Positions 18,826-27,665 of a DNA stretch of 64,000 nucleotides are shown here, piece by piece. The stretch spans positions 47,975-111,974 of the forward strand of contig CANJNC010000003.1 of NCBI GenBank assembly GCA_947475685.1, read 5' to 3'. The translations under genes were made by a program, and so were the position numbers. The notes under the pieces are model-generated. The model was not told the DNA's origin, made no database searches, and saw only the letters and a list, made by a program, of their open reading frames with translations. Origin of the DNA: Comamonadaceae bacterium (GTDB lineage Bacteria; Pseudomonadota; Gammaproteobacteria; Burkholderiales; Burkholderiaceae_C). Numbering within the stretch: the first letter of the stretch is position 1; every line of letters starts with the position of its first letter.

Positions 18826-18939
18826 AAGGGATCGTTTCCTGTGAAGACAATATAAAAAAAGAGGTGTTTGGGCGGCTTGCGCGAGGGGTCCAATGGCCAA
18901 CAAATAAATGAAAAACCGCCATAAATGGATACCAAGCCC

Positions 18940-18955
18940 ACACTATATATGGTGT
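18940..18955. promoter_or_regulatory. NrdR box 1
   Basis: ACACTATATATGGTGT matches the known NrdR consensus ACAcwAtATaTwGTGT closely. It overlaps the -10 element of the nrdA promoter. NrdR is the ATP-cone repressor of ribonucleotide reductase genes; its gene is not in the window. Confidence 0.88.
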
Positions 18956-18970
18956 TTGAAATGTTTTCAA
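18942..18970 (-). promoter_or_regulatory. Sigma-70 promoter of nrdA
   Basis: On the minus strand TTGAAA and TATAGT are spaced exactly 17 bp apart, both near consensus. The predicted transcript starts about 110 bp before the nrdA ATG. Both NrdR boxes abut or overlap it, so NrdR binding would block RNA polymerase. Confidence 0.8.
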
Positions 18971-18971
18971 T

Positions 18972-18987
18972 ACACTAGCCATAGTGT
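18972..18987. promoter_or_regulatory. NrdR box 2
   Basis: ACACTAGCCATAGTGT is the second box, just upstream of the -35. The two box starts are 32 bp apart, close to three helical turns, which is the usual arrangement for cooperative NrdR binding. Confidence 0.85.
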
Positions 18988-19222
18988 TTTCACTCGATTT
19001 TGTTGGATTTATGCCGATTCATAAAGTTCAGTAAAAACCGATACTTACGTCCGTTACTTTGAAACTCGCATGAATCCTTTGGGTTTGCAAGAAAAGCCAT
19101 AAAATATGCGGTTTTTAAAGGATTTTTCTCTTGATCATGGCTTGTCCATTGAATTTCTTGACCCGTGAGCTTTTGTGGGTGAAGTGGTTTGGGCACAAAG
19201 AGGCCATTTAAAAATAAATTTT

Positions 19223-19828
19223 TTATTTGTCAGATATTGGGAAAAAATTCTGGGTGAGTCCCAAAGATTTACGAAAATCTTCCCATGAAAAGCCCGCTCC
19301 AGGGTCTTTTTTGCGTGCCGGCGCGATGTGCTCATGGCCAGCGAGGTGCTCAATGGGGTAGTGCTGCAAAAGACTTGAGCACAGGCCACTGAGCGTTTCA
19401 TATTGTTCAGCTTCAAACGTGTCGCCCTCTAGGCCTTCAAGCTCAATGCCAATCGAGTCGTCATTGCAGCGATCGCGCCCCCTATAGTGGGAGACACCTG
19501 CATGCCAGGCCATGTCGTCGCAACTCACCATTTGGATCAATTCGCCTTGACGGCGAATGAAGAAGTGGGCCGAGACTTTGAGATCCTTGATGCTCTCAAG
19601 GTAAGGGTGCTCAATGGTTTGGGCTTGCCCAGTTAAGAAATGGGTGACCGCATCTCCACTATAAACACCCGGGGGCAAGCTGATGGAGTGCACGACCACC
19701 AAGTCGATCTTGGCATCTGGCGGCCTGGCGCTGAAGTGGGGTGAGTCGAGGCGTTTGGCGAATTGGTACCATCCTTTGGCCCATAAGCTGCTTTTTGCCA
19801 AAGCGGTGGTGGGGTGTGTCGTATTCAA
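19223..19828 (-). CDS. ampD: AmpD, 1,6-anhydro-N-acetylmuramyl-L-alanine amidase
   Basis: AmpD cleaves anhydromuropeptides in the cytoplasm during murein recycling, freeing tripeptide for Mpl. The 201-residue protein has the amidase_2 fold markers VVVHSISLPPG (first zinc His), SAHFFIRRQGELIQMV, AWHAGVSHYRGRDRCNDDSIGIELEG and the GHEHIAPARKKDPGAGFSW block containing the other zinc ligands. No signal peptide is seen, consistent with the cytoplasmic enzyme. It is followed upstream by the small PP0621-type gene. Confidence 0.94.
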   Translation of the reverse strand: MNTTHPTTALAKSSLWAKGWYQFAKRLDSPHFSARPPDAKIDLVVVHSISLPPGVYSGDAVTHFLTGQAQTIEHPYLESIKDLKVSAHFFIRRQGELIQMVSCDDMAWHAGVSHYRGRDRCNDDSIGIELEGLEGDTFEAEQYETLSGLCSSLLQHYPIEHLAGHEHIAPARKKDPGAGFSWEDFRKSLGLTQNFFPISDK

Positions 19829-19852
19829 TGGGGCGTGGACTTTGCAGTCAAA

Positions 19853-20104
19853 TTAACGGTGTTTGGCGCATTGGTATTGCTCATGGGCGACCAGCTCCAA
19901 TTGACTCTTAGGCACGTGCACGCCACAAACGCAGCAGGCGATCAGTTCGTCCACTTGGCCTTGGAACCTTTCAGACGAAGGCTGCGGTTTTTTCATATCA
20001 GGGCCAGGGTTGAACAACCGGTCCTTCAGGGCTTCTTTTTTGTTTTTATTCTTTTTCCAAAGAATAAAAAGCACAATGACCAAGAGCAAGACAAAGACTT
20101 TCAT
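19853..20104 (-). CDS. Small membrane protein of the PP0621 type
   Basis: The 83-residue protein has an N-terminal membrane helix (about residues 2-16, KVFVLLLVIVLFILW), a Lys-rich stretch, and a C-terminal Cys cluster (CCVCGVHVPKSQ and QCAKHR) that could bind zinc. This architecture matches the small proteins found between ampD and the CcsA-like gene in many beta- and gammaproteobacteria. Function is unknown. Confidence 0.8.
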   Translation of the reverse strand: MKVFVLLLVIVLFILWKKNKNKKEALKDRLFNPGPDMKKPQPSSERFQGQVDELIACCVCGVHVPKSQLELVAHEQYQCAKHR

Positions 20105-20154
20105 TCGCGCTTTAGCTTGTCAAAGGTGGGTTGCATGCGGCTTTCATGATTTGC

Positions 20155-20973
20155 TCAGCGGCGCAAGATCACTTCGCGCACAAAATGCGAGCCCGCATAA
20201 GCCAAGAACAGCAAGCCCGCTCCTAAATAAAGCACTCGAATGGCTTTTTGACCTCTCCAGCCATATCGGTACCTGGCCAAGAGCAAAAGCGCAAAGGTGA
20301 TCCAGGCCAAGACCGACAAAACGCTTTTGTGATCCCAACGCCATGCGTGTCCCGCGCCAAAAAGAGACTCACCAAACAAATAACCTGCCAACAAGGTGGA
20401 GGTGAGCAAGACAAAGCCTGAAATGACAAATCGATAGGTGAGTCTCTCAAGGGTCAACAAGGGCAAACCAGCGCTGGCCTGTGCGGCTTGACGCATGAGT
20501 TTCTCCGAGTGCGACAAGATCAATGCATGAACCACCGCTGCACCAAAGAGCCCATACGACGCCATGCCAAGTGCCCAGTGCAGCGGCAGCCAAGCTGAGG
20601 CATTGAGCTTGAGTGTTTGACCAGGAAAGTACAAAGACAATAAAACCGTCAGCAACCCAACACTGGCCACACCCAAGCGCAAGCGACTTTGAGGAAACCA
20701 GTGTCTCTCAAGCGCGTAGCAGGTGAAAATCAGCCAAGCGGTTGCAGACAACGCTGGCGCAAAACCAAAGCGCGGCCCGTTTTCATCCAGGCCAATCAAG
20801 GTGGACAACACATTCAAACCATGCAAGCCCCACACCAAGCCAATGAGCCCCAGGACCCATGAGCCTTTGAGCTTGCCTCCCAAAAAGGCATAGATGAGGT
20901 ACAGTGGAACCAAACAAGCTGCACTGTAAAAGCCAAAGTTGGAAATAAGAGTGAAGTCACTGGTTAAAATCAT
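20155..20973 (-). CDS. CcsA/YpjD-like inner-membrane protein
   Basis: The 272-residue protein has about eight hydrophobic segments and the cytochrome c assembly (CcsA/CcmC) type core, with LFGESLFGAGHAWRWDHKSVLSVLAW near the C-terminal part and LHWALGMASYGLFGAAVVHALIL in the centre; His residues there are candidate haem ligands. The location just before ffh matches the YpjD group, whose role in E. coli and relatives is not haem delivery to cytochromes with any certainty. Divergent from ffh. Confidence 0.8.
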   Translation of the reverse strand: MILTSDFTLISNFGFYSAACLVPLYLIYAFLGGKLKGSWVLGLIGLVWGLHGLNVLSTLIGLDENGPRFGFAPALSATAWLIFTCYALERHWFPQSRLRLGVASVGLLTVLLSLYFPGQTLKLNASAWLPLHWALGMASYGLFGAAVVHALILSHSEKLMRQAAQASAGLPLLTLERLTYRFVISGFVLLTSTLLAGYLFGESLFGAGHAWRWDHKSVLSVLAWITFALLLLARYRYGWRGQKAIRVLYLGAGLLFLAYAGSHFVREVILRR

Positions 20974-21058
20974 GTACTCAAGTTTAGCGTTTTGTGCGCA
21001 CTTTGACCATTCATTGAATCAAAAAAAAAGAGGTGCCGCTTTGAGCGGTGAGTAAAGC

Positions 21059-22438
21059 ATGGCGTCCGTTCTAACAGAAAAACTATCCTCTTTGGTCAAA
21101 ACCATCAGTGGGCAAGCTCGAATCACTGAGAGCAATGTGGCCGACATGTTGCGAGAAATTCGTCTGGCTTTGTTGGAGGCCGATGTTGCCTTGCCCGTGG
21201 TGAGGGATTTTTTGGCACGCGTCAAAGACAAGGCCTTGGGCCAAGAGGTGTTGGGATCTTTAAAGCCGGGTCAAACCTTGGTTGCCATTGTTCAAGAGGA
21301 ACTTGCCAAAACCATGGGCGAGGGCGTGGAGGATCTGAACTTGGCGGCCCAACCGCCGGCCGTGATTTTGATGGCAGGCCTTCAAGGGGCGGGCAAGACG
21401 ACCAGCACGGCAAAGTTGGCCAAGTACTTGGTCACCAAGCGAAAGAAAAAAGTGCTGACCGTTTCTGCCGACGTGTACCGCCCAGCGGCGATTGAGCAAC
21501 TGAAAGCGGTGACGGCGCAAGCCGGCGCCGAATGGTTCGCGTCCGATGCGGGGCAAAAGCCCTTGGACATCGTCACGGCCGCCTTGGATTATGCCAAGCG
21601 ACACTTCATGGATGTGCTGCTCGTGGACACGGCGGGACGCTTGGCCATTGATGAGGTGCTCATGCAAGAGATTCGCTCCTTGCATGCGTTTCTCAAACCG
21701 ATTGAGACCTTGTTTGTGGTCGATGCGATGCAGGGGCAAGACGCCATCAACACCGCCAAGGCGTTCAAGGACGCCTTGCCCCTCACGGGCATTGTGCTCA
21801 CCAAAATAGATGGGGACTCACGTGGAGGGGCTGCTTTGTCCGTGCGAATGGTCACTGGAGCGCCGATTAAATTTGCTGGAACGAGCGAAAAGATTGATGG
21901 CTTGGAGCTCTTTGATGCGCAAAGGCATGCTTCACGCGTGCTGGGCATGGGAGACATCGTGGCACTCGTTGAGCAAGTCACGGCTGGCGTGGATATCAAA
22001 GCGGCTGAGAAATTGGCCAACAAAATCAAAAGTGGCGAGGGTTTTGATCTGAATGATTTTTTGGCTCAAATTCAGCAAATGAAGCAAATGGGGGGCTTGG
22101 GCAGTTTGATGGAGAAGCTGCCCAGTCAAATGACCGACAAAGCCAAACATTTGGATTTGGACAAGGTGGAGAAAGACTTGGCCAAAAAACAAGGCATCGT
22201 TCACAGCATGACGCCAAGAGAGCGATTAAAGCCCGAGATCATCAAGGCCACGAGAAAGAGAAGAATTGCTGCAGGCGCTGGCGTTCAAGTGCAAGAGGTC
22301 AATCGGCTGCTCAATGAGTTCACACAAATGCAAGAGATGATGAAGAAAATGAGAGGGGGTGGGCTCATGAAAATGATGAAGCGCCTAGGGGGCATGAAAG
22401 GCATGGGTGGAGGGGGATTCCCAGGCATGATGAGATAA
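21059..22438 (+). CDS. ffh: Ffh, signal recognition particle GTPase
   Basis: Ffh binds 4.5S RNA and signal peptides and delivers ribosomes to FtsY for insertion of membrane proteins. The 459-residue protein has the N domain, the GTP-binding G domain (GLQGAGKTTSTAKLA, VDTAGRLAID, TKIDGDSRGGAALS) and the Met-rich M domain (MQEMMKKMRGGGLMKMMKRLGGMKGMGGG). All expected motifs are intact and length is normal. It is divergent from the CcsA-like gene. Confidence 0.97.
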   Translation: MASVLTEKLSSLVKTISGQARITESNVADMLREIRLALLEADVALPVVRDFLARVKDKALGQEVLGSLKPGQTLVAIVQEELAKTMGEGVEDLNLAAQPPAVILMAGLQGAGKTTSTAKLAKYLVTKRKKKVLTVSADVYRPAAIEQLKAVTAQAGAEWFASDAGQKPLDIVTAALDYAKRHFMDVLLVDTAGRLAIDEVLMQEIRSLHAFLKPIETLFVVDAMQGQDAINTAKAFKDALPLTGIVLTKIDGDSRGGAALSVRMVTGAPIKFAGTSEKIDGLELFDAQRHASRVLGMGDIVALVEQVTAGVDIKAAEKLANKIKSGEGFDLNDFLAQIQQMKQMGGLGSLMEKLPSQMTDKAKHLDLDKVEKDLAKKQGIVHSMTPRERLKPEIIKATRKRRIAAGAGVQVQEVNRLLNEFTQMQEMMKKMRGGGLMKMMKRLGGMKGMGGGGFPGMMR

Positions 22439-22524
22439 ATACAGCGACAGCCTCTATTTCAGTCCTGGCCCAAAGCCAACGTGTTCAATCGGCCACCCCG
22501 TGGCCCATTTTGATGCATTCAGAC

Positions 22525-23871
22525 TTATTCAGCCAAGAGCAACTCGCCTCTGAGAGAGTGCGCAAAAGCTTGGGTGATTTTCAGATCAACGATCTCGCCC
22601 ATCAAACGAGCACCTTGTGCACCCACTGCAAAATTCACAACTCGGTTGCAGGGTGTGCGCGCCATCAGTTCATTGGCGTCTTTTTTAGAGGGGCCTTCCA
22701 CCAAGACCTTTTGAGTCGTACCAACTCTAGACAGTCCAATGGCTTTGACGTGAACATCAAGTTGAGCTTGCAGCGTTTGAAGACGGCGAAGTTTGACTTC
22801 ATGGGGCGTGTCGTCCCTTAAATTGGCTGCAGGTGTGCCCGGTCGAGGACTGAAGATAAAGCTAAAGGACGCATCAAAGTAGAGCTCTTTGATCAACCCC
22901 ATCATTTTCTCAAAATCTTGCTCGCTTTCTCCTGGAAAGCCCACAATAAAGTCTGAGCTGAGGGACAAATCAGGACGAACCGCACGCAACTTTTTGATCG
23001 TGCTCTTGTACTCAAGTGAGGTGTAACCGCGCTTCATGGCCATTAAAATTTTGTCGCTGCCGTGTTGAACGGGCAAATGCAAGTGGCTCACGAGTTGCGG
23101 AATTTTGCCGTACGCTTGAATGAGCCGAGGCGTGAACTCGTTGGGGTGAGACGTGGTAAAGCGCAGCCGTTGTATGTTGGGAAACTCAGAGATCAGCTCT
23201 AACAGGAGCGCCAAATCACAGATCTGTGCCGTACCCCCCATTCGTCCGCGGTAGGCATTGACGTTTTGTCCAAGCAGCGTGATTTCTTTGACCCCTTGAG
23301 TGGACAAATTCGCAACCTCGGCCAAGACGTCATCCAAGGGCCTAGAGATTTCTTCTCCGCGTGTATAGGGCACGACACAATAGCTGCAGTATTTGGAGCA
23401 CCCCTCCATGATGCTCACAAAAGCACTGGCACCTTGGCGCCGAGCAGGGGGCAAGTGATCGAACTTCTCAATTTCTGGAAAGCTGATGTCGATCTGCGGT
23501 TTTTTCAAGCTCGCGCGTTGGTTCAACAATTCAGGCAAGCGGTGCAAGGTTTGAGGCCCAAAGACCACGTCGACATAAGGTGCGCGCTCAATGATGGTTG
23601 AACCCTCCTGGGAGGCGACACATCCGCCCACGGCAATCTTCACGCCTTTGGCTTTCAAGTGGCGCACGCGCCCCAGGTCCGAGAAGACTTTTTCCTGCGC
23701 TTTCTCGCGCACAGAGCAGGTGTTAAAGACGATCAGATCGGCTTCATCCATGTTGTGTGTTTGTTCATAGCCTTGCGTGCTGCTCAGCACGTCCACCATT
23801 TTGTCCGAGTCGTACTCGTTCATTTGGCAACCAAAGGTTTTGATAAAGACTTTAGGGGAGATGACGCTCAT
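22525..23871 (-). CDS. miaB: MiaB, tRNA-2-methylthio-N6-dimethylallyladenosine synthase
   Basis: MiaB is a radical-SAM enzyme that methylthiolates A37 of tRNAs reading UNN codons. It has the UPF0004 N-terminus ([17 protein letters not shown]), the radical-SAM cluster Cys motif [16 protein letters not shown] and a C-terminal TRAM domain ([26 protein letters not shown]). The Met at 23871 ([11 protein letters not shown]) is a better start than the track start and has AGGATC just upstream; that gives 448 residues. It converges on ffh. Confidence 0.95.
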   Translation of the reverse strand: MSVISPKVFIKTFGCQMNEYDSDKMVDVLSSTQGYEQTHNMDEADLIVFNTCSVREKAQEKVFSDLGRVRHLKAKGVKIAVGGCVASQEGSTIIERAPYVDVVFGPQTLHRLPELLNQRASLKKPQIDISFPEIEKFDHLPPARRQGASAFVSIMEGCSKYCSYCVVPYTRGEEISRPLDDVLAEVANLSTQGVKEITLLGQNVNAYRGRMGGTAQICDLALLLELISEFPNIQRLRFTTSHPNEFTPRLIQAYGKIPQLVSHLHLPVQHGSDKILMAMKRGYTSLEYKSTIKKLRAVRPDLSLSSDFIVGFPGESEQDFEKMMGLIKELYFDASFSFIFSPRPGTPAANLRDDTPHEVKLRRLQTLQAQLDVHVKAIGLSRVGTTQKVLVEGPSKKDANELMARTPCNRVVNFAVGAQGARLMGEIVDLKITQAFAHSLRGELLLAE

Positions 23872-23989
23872 GGTGTTGAAAGATCCTGAAATATGTCCAT
23901 TCAAAGCAAAGCGTCTGTCAAGCGTTGGGCAATGAGTCAAGACTTGCGCAGGTGCCTGGGGTCATTGATTTTGAGTCAATGTCAAACGA

Positions 23990-24005
23990 CAAGGCGCGCG
24001 CCTTG
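23990..24005. other. Sixteen-base perfect palindrome
   Basis: CAAGGCGCGCGCCTTG reads the same on both strands. It lies about 120 bp upstream of the miaB start and could be a protein-binding site or a hairpin; no T run follows. Confidence 0.4.
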
Positions 24006-24124
24006 TATTTCAAGGTCCAGCGGTTCGTGGGGTAGAGCCAGAGGCTGAGCGTAAGAGCTTATTTTAGCCGATCTTTGAACCCCTGGCTTCTAGTCGCGAT
24101 GTGGGCGGGTGTTCAAGGCCCATC

Positions 24125-24160
24125 AAAAAACCCTTCTGCATCCAAGGACACAGAAGGGTT
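24125..24160 (-). terminator. Rho-independent terminator of the carbonic anhydrase gene
   Basis: On the minus strand AACCCTTCTG and CAGAAGGGTT form a ten-base-pair stem with a twelve-base loop and are followed by a T run. It lies about 60 bp beyond the stop codon. Confidence 0.88.
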
Positions 24161-24217
24161 GATCAAAGGGAGTTGTATGCGAGGAATGAGCGCATCCTAA
24201 CGCCTCAGATCAGTGGA

Positions 24218-25420
24218 TCAATTGGCGTAAATCTTTCTGTCATTCAAGGCTTGAACGGGTCTGGCGTTTAACTTGAAGGGGAACTTGGCCACTTGGGCTT
24301 TGGAGAGGTCAACATTGTTTTTGAGAATAAAGAAACTCACACCTTCTGTACATGGAGGCGTTGTCAATGAGCCTTCATAAGAGAAGAAGGACATGTCGCT
24401 TGGCAACAAGCTAGAGGGGTTGATGATCATCTTTGCGGGCAAATACTCTTCGCCTTCTTTGGGCGGTAAATTGGCCCACAAGGATTTGATGGTTGCATTT
24501 TCTTTGCCTTCGTTCATCAAAACACCCAAGACAGCCAACTTGCCTTCTTTGCTCTTGTGCACAAAGTGAACGGTCATGGCCAAATTCTTGCCGTCAACTT
24601 GTTCTTCAGAGGGGCGATGAAAGTGAAATTGAAGAAGTTCGTACTGCTCTTTGTTGACCGTCAAGGTGCTTGTGCCAGGTTCGATATTGACTTGGATGGT
24701 GTGGCCATTGTTGAGGATCTTCATGGGACTTTCTTTGTAGTCGGCCTTGACCACTTCCTTTGATTTCTCAAAAGGTCCAACGATGTTCAAGGGAGACTGC
24801 TTTTTACCAGCCGCGCAGGTGGCGAAGTTCGCACCCCAGTGCTCTGGCCCATGGTCACCTTCGTAGCCCCAATGGACGTTTTGAGCAGATTTGCCGTGAT
24901 CAATGGGTTTTTCCAGTTTGCCGGTGCATTCAGCCAAGACTTTAACTTTTTTGCCGGCAGACACAAGCGAGTTTTGTGCAGCACAAACTGCTTGCATGCG
25001 AGCGCCTAGCTCAGCAATGTCAAGAGACTTTTGAAAGGCCTCGACAGCGGAGGCGTCTTCAAAGCCTTTGGAGAGTTGTCTGACCGTGCCCAGTCCCACC
25101 AAGCGCTCGGCGTTGAGGACTTTTTGAGCCTTGTACAAAGCTTCAATGTCTTGGAGTAAAACGCCATTGGCAAAGGCCTGTTTGACAACGTCAAACTGCT
25201 TGACAGTTTCTTCAAGCGCCTCTGTTTTCTTTTGCGCGTCTTCGAGTTGCTCTTTGGTTTTGTCTAGGGTGTCTTTGGTTTCATCAAGTTCGGCGGCAAC
25301 TTCTTCCATGTCGATGGAGAGGTGTTTTTTGCCGGAGAAGTTCAAGTACGCAAAGGTGCTGGACGCCACCAACAAGATGACCAACAAGACCTCTAGGCCT
25401 ATTCGTAGATACTTTTTCAT
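24218..25420 (-). CDS. Membrane-anchored coiled-coil alpha-carbonic anhydrase
   Basis: The C-terminal half is an alpha-carbonic anhydrase, which interconverts CO2 and bicarbonate outside the cytoplasm. Zinc ligands are seen in LLQFHFHRPSEE and MTVHFVHK, and the family motif QSPLNI and the SLTTPPCTEGV block are intact. The N-terminal half is unusual for the family: a membrane helix (YLRIGLEVLLVILLVASS), then a coiled coil rich in Glu and Lys (residues 40-80), then a helical region with paired Cys residues. The Met at 25420 is chosen because it directly precedes the anchor, giving 400 residues. It lies 162 bp downstream of fliN on the same strand and has its own terminator. The role of the extra domain is unknown. 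Confidence 0.9.
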   Translation of the reverse strand: MKKYLRIGLEVLLVILLVASSTFAYLNFSGKKHLSIDMEEVAAELDETKDTLDKTKEQLEDAQKKTEALEETVKQFDVVKQAFANGVLLQDIEALYKAQKVLNAERLVGLGTVRQLSKGFEDASAVEAFQKSLDIAELGARMQAVCAAQNSLVSAGKKVKVLAECTGKLEKPIDHGKSAQNVHWGYEGDHGPEHWGANFATCAAGKKQSPLNIVGPFEKSKEVVKADYKESPMKILNNGHTIQVNIEPGTSTLTVNKEQYELLQFHFHRPSEEQVDGKNLAMTVHFVHKSKEGKLAVLGVLMNEGKENATIKSLWANLPPKEGEEYLPAKMIINPSSLLPSDMSFFSYEGSLTTPPCTEGVSFFILKNNVDLSKAQVAKFPFKLNARPVQALNDRKIYAN

Positions 25421-25582
25421 TGCCAAACTCACAAAAGTTATAGGGTTGATTCGAACAAATAAAGGGCAATTATGACAAATTAAGCCCAAGAATACGCAAA
25501 AACGTCATGACAAATCGCAACCGGTGACCAAAATCCTCGATAAAGAAGAATTTGGGGGGCCGTTTTTTTCAATGTGCGGCAT

Positions 25583-25972
25583 TTAAAGGGTCTTTAAGCG
25601 GTCTGTGGATGGAACCACACGCGTTAAGCGGATACCGTAACGGTCATTGACCAGAACCACTTCACCTTGCGCCACCACAGTGTCGTTGACCAAGAGATCC
25701 AGGGGCTCGCCAGCGATTCGGTCAAGTTCGACCACGCTGCCTTGGGTCAAGCGCATCAAATCTTTGATTTTGATGTGCGCGCGGCCCACCTCAATGGCCA
25801 GGGTCACGGAGATGTTTTGCAGCACATCCGGGTTGATGTTATTGGGGTTGGAGAGCTGAAAGTCTTTGGCGTTGGGCAAGGGGTCGGCATGATCGAAATC
25901 ATGGTCCGTGTCTTTGCCCGATTGCAATTCGCCTTCAGGCGTTTTGTCTTCTGTGTTCTCTGTCTCTGACAT
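25583..25972 (-). CDS. fliN: FliN, flagellar motor switch protein
   Basis: FliN forms the lower C-ring with FliM and binds FliH of the export apparatus. The 129-residue protein has an acidic, variable N-terminus and the C-terminal SpoA domain with ISVTLAIEVGRAHIKIKDLM and GSVVELDRIAGEPLDLLVNDTVVAQGEVVLV. Length is normal. It is the last of fliK-fliL-fliM-fliN; fliOPQR, which usually follow, are not here and a carbonic anhydrase gene is in their place. Confidence 0.95.
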   Translation of the reverse strand: MSETENTEDKTPEGELQSGKDTDHDFDHADPLPNAKDFQLSNPNNINPDVLQNISVTLAIEVGRAHIKIKDLMRLTQGSVVELDRIAGEPLDLLVNDTVVAQGEVVLVNDRYGIRLTRVVPSTDRLKTL

Positions 25973-25990
25973 GATGTGTCTTCCTATTGA

Positions 25991-26989
25991 TCAAAGTTGG
26001 CCTGGAATGATTTGTCGCTCGATGCGAACCGCAACTTGGGAGCCTTGGGCGCCTACATTGACGCCAAAGGAGGGAACCCCTTGGGCAATAAATTGTGCCA
26101 ATTCTGGTTTTTTGAAATAAAGCAAATCGCCCTCTTTCATGTTTTGCAAATGGTGCAGGGTTGTTCTCAATTGACCCATGACCACGCGCACGTCCAGGTG
26201 AGCATCCCCAACTGCAATGGCCATCTCTTCACGCCATTCGCGGTCAGACTCTTCGTTGCCATCTCCAGTTTGAACCCGGTTTCTGAGCAACTCTCTGAGG
26301 GGTTTCAAGGTGGCGTAGGGGTAGACCAAGTCCATGAAACCGCGAGCGCTGTTGCTCGTTGCATCGGATTCAAAGCGGCTGAGCACAATCAAATCATTTT
26401 CATCTGCAATTTGTGCAAACTGTGGGTTGATCTCTGAAGCCACTCGCTCGCAGTCAATCTCCATCACAGGCGCCCAAGCATCCTTCAAGGATTTAAAGAA
26501 GACTTCCAAAATGATGTTGATGATTCGCGTTTCGGTGGCCGTGAACAAACGACCGGGCGGCAAGTCGCCCACCCCTTTTCCAAAGCCACCAAAAAAACTG
26601 TCCAAGGAGCTGAATATCACATTGGGGTCAATGATCACCACAGAAAACCCCCTCAAGGGATTGATTCGAATGGTATTGACGGCCAATGGGGGTTTGATGG
26701 ATTTTAAATAATCCCCAAACTTCAAGATCTGGACCTTGGAGGGGTTGACGCGAGGAGTGGTTCTTAAAACCTCCAAAAGCCCCAGGCGAAACATGCGAAT
26801 GAAGCGCTCGTTGATCATGTCAACGGACGAGACGTTCACGCCAAGGCTGCTGTCCTCGCTGGCCAAGTCGTGTTTGTGCACACGAACTTCCGTGTTAAAG
26901 CCCGTATCTACCTCAATAGAGCCATCCTCAACGCCTTCAGTAAGGGCCGAGAGTTCTTCGGGGGACAGGAGGTTGGATCGGTCTGACAT
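25991..26989 (-). CDS. fliM: FliM, flagellar motor switch protein
   Basis: FliM joins FliG and FliN in the C-ring and receives CheY-P. The 332-residue protein has the middle CheC-like domain and a C-terminal SpoA domain (RVVMGQLRTTLHHLQNMKEGDLLYF). The N-terminal CheY-binding peptide reads LLSPEELSAL, close to the usual LSQxEIDALL but with substitutions. It sits 18 bp from fliN and about 40 bp from fliL. Confidence 0.95.
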   Translation of the reverse strand: MSDRSNLLSPEELSALTEGVEDGSIEVDTGFNTEVRVHKHDLASEDSSLGVNVSSVDMINERFIRMFRLGLLEVLRTTPRVNPSKVQILKFGDYLKSIKPPLAVNTIRINPLRGFSVVIIDPNVIFSSLDSFFGGFGKGVGDLPPGRLFTATETRIINIILEVFFKSLKDAWAPVMEIDCERVASEINPQFAQIADENDLIVLSRFESDATSNSARGFMDLVYPYATLKPLRELLRNRVQTGDGNEESDREWREEMAIAVGDAHLDVRVVMGQLRTTLHHLQNMKEGDLLYFKKPELAQFIAQGVPSFGVNVGAQGSQVAVRIERQIIPGQL

Positions 26990-27028
26990 CGCTTGGTGCT
27001 TGGTATTTTAAGGGAAGGGTTGGAGCTT

Positions 27029-27610
27029 TTATTGCATCACAAAAGAGGTGAAGAAAACGTCTTCAATGCCGCCAAAGTCCTCATAATTCTCTAAAAGCTC
27101 GTTCATCACATCTTTGAGCTTGGCGGCCAAGTTTTTTCTAAACTCTGGCTTGGCCACATCGGCTTCGGTGGATTGGCGCATGACATCCAACATGGCTGAG
27201 CGAAGTGCGAACTCATGCTTTTTGACATTGTCAAAGACCCTTGAATCATAATGCGTCATGAGGGCGATTTGCACGACCATCACTTTCTTGGAGCCCGTGA
27301 TGTTGGTCATCAGCTCTTTTTCCATTTGCAAGTAGTTTTTCTCAAAACGTGTGGCCTCAGGCGCCTCTTTCTTGATTTTTGAGGGCGCTTCGACTTTCGC
27401 CTTGCTGGCAGCGGCTTCCAACTCTTCGAGTTTGTCCTCAGCCTCTAATTCAGCCTTCTTTTCGTAAAAACCTGAGAAAAAGAGAGTGACAAAGACGACG
27501 CCCACCAACAAGGCAATCGCCAAGACCGCAATGATGATGATTTTGACAATCGGCTTTTTGGGTTTGGGCTCTTCTGTGCTTGCTTCGGCTTCTGGGGCTG
27601 CTGTTGCCAT
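27029..27610 (-). CDS. fliL: FliL, flagellar basal-body-associated protein
   Basis: FliL stabilises the stator around the motor. The 193-residue protein has an N-terminal membrane helix (IVKIIIIAVLAIALLVGVVFVTLFF, about residues 21-45), a Glu/Lys-rich coiled segment, and a C-terminal stomatin-like FliL domain ending GIEDVFFTSFVMQ, a typical FliL ending. It lies between fliK and fliM. Confidence 0.92.
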   Translation of the reverse strand: MATAAPEAEASTEEPKPKKPIVKIIIIAVLAIALLVGVVFVTLFFSGFYEKKAELEAEDKLEELEAAASKAKVEAPSKIKKEAPEATRFEKNYLQMEKELMTNITGSKKVMVVQIALMTHYDSRVFDNVKKHEFALRSAMLDVMRQSTEADVAKPEFRKNLAAKLKDVMNELLENYEDFGGIEDVFFTSFVMQ

Positions 27611-27665
27611 GGTTAACTCCTAATAAATATGCTGGGTTGGGTCTTCAAAACTGGAATGGGGCTGC

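Larger units (their letters stand above)
18826..19222 (-). other. Intergenic region upstream of nrdA
   Basis: About 400 bp separate ampD from nrdA on the minus strand. The half near nrdA holds the promoter and two NrdR boxes. The other half, 18990-19222, is AT-rich; a 68-codon minus ORF there has no recognisable features and I do not call it a gene. Confidence 0.6.
23872..24217. other. Intergenic region with palindromes, no gene seen
   Basis: Between miaB and the carbonic anhydrase gene lie about 346 bp. They contain a small hairpin CATTGA-7 bases-TCAATG (23963-23981), a 16-base perfect palindrome (next entry) and a terminator. No tRNA or small ORF could be supported. Confidence 0.6.

Noticed and set aside
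18990-19196. Minus-strand ORF of 68 codons between ampD and nrdA
   Set aside because: No motif, no Shine-Dalgarno and composition unlike a gene; it lies in the nrdA regulatory region.
24000-24110. Possible tRNA or small RNA
   Set aside because: The GGTTCG motif is not followed by a matching T-stem and no acceptor stem could be drawn.
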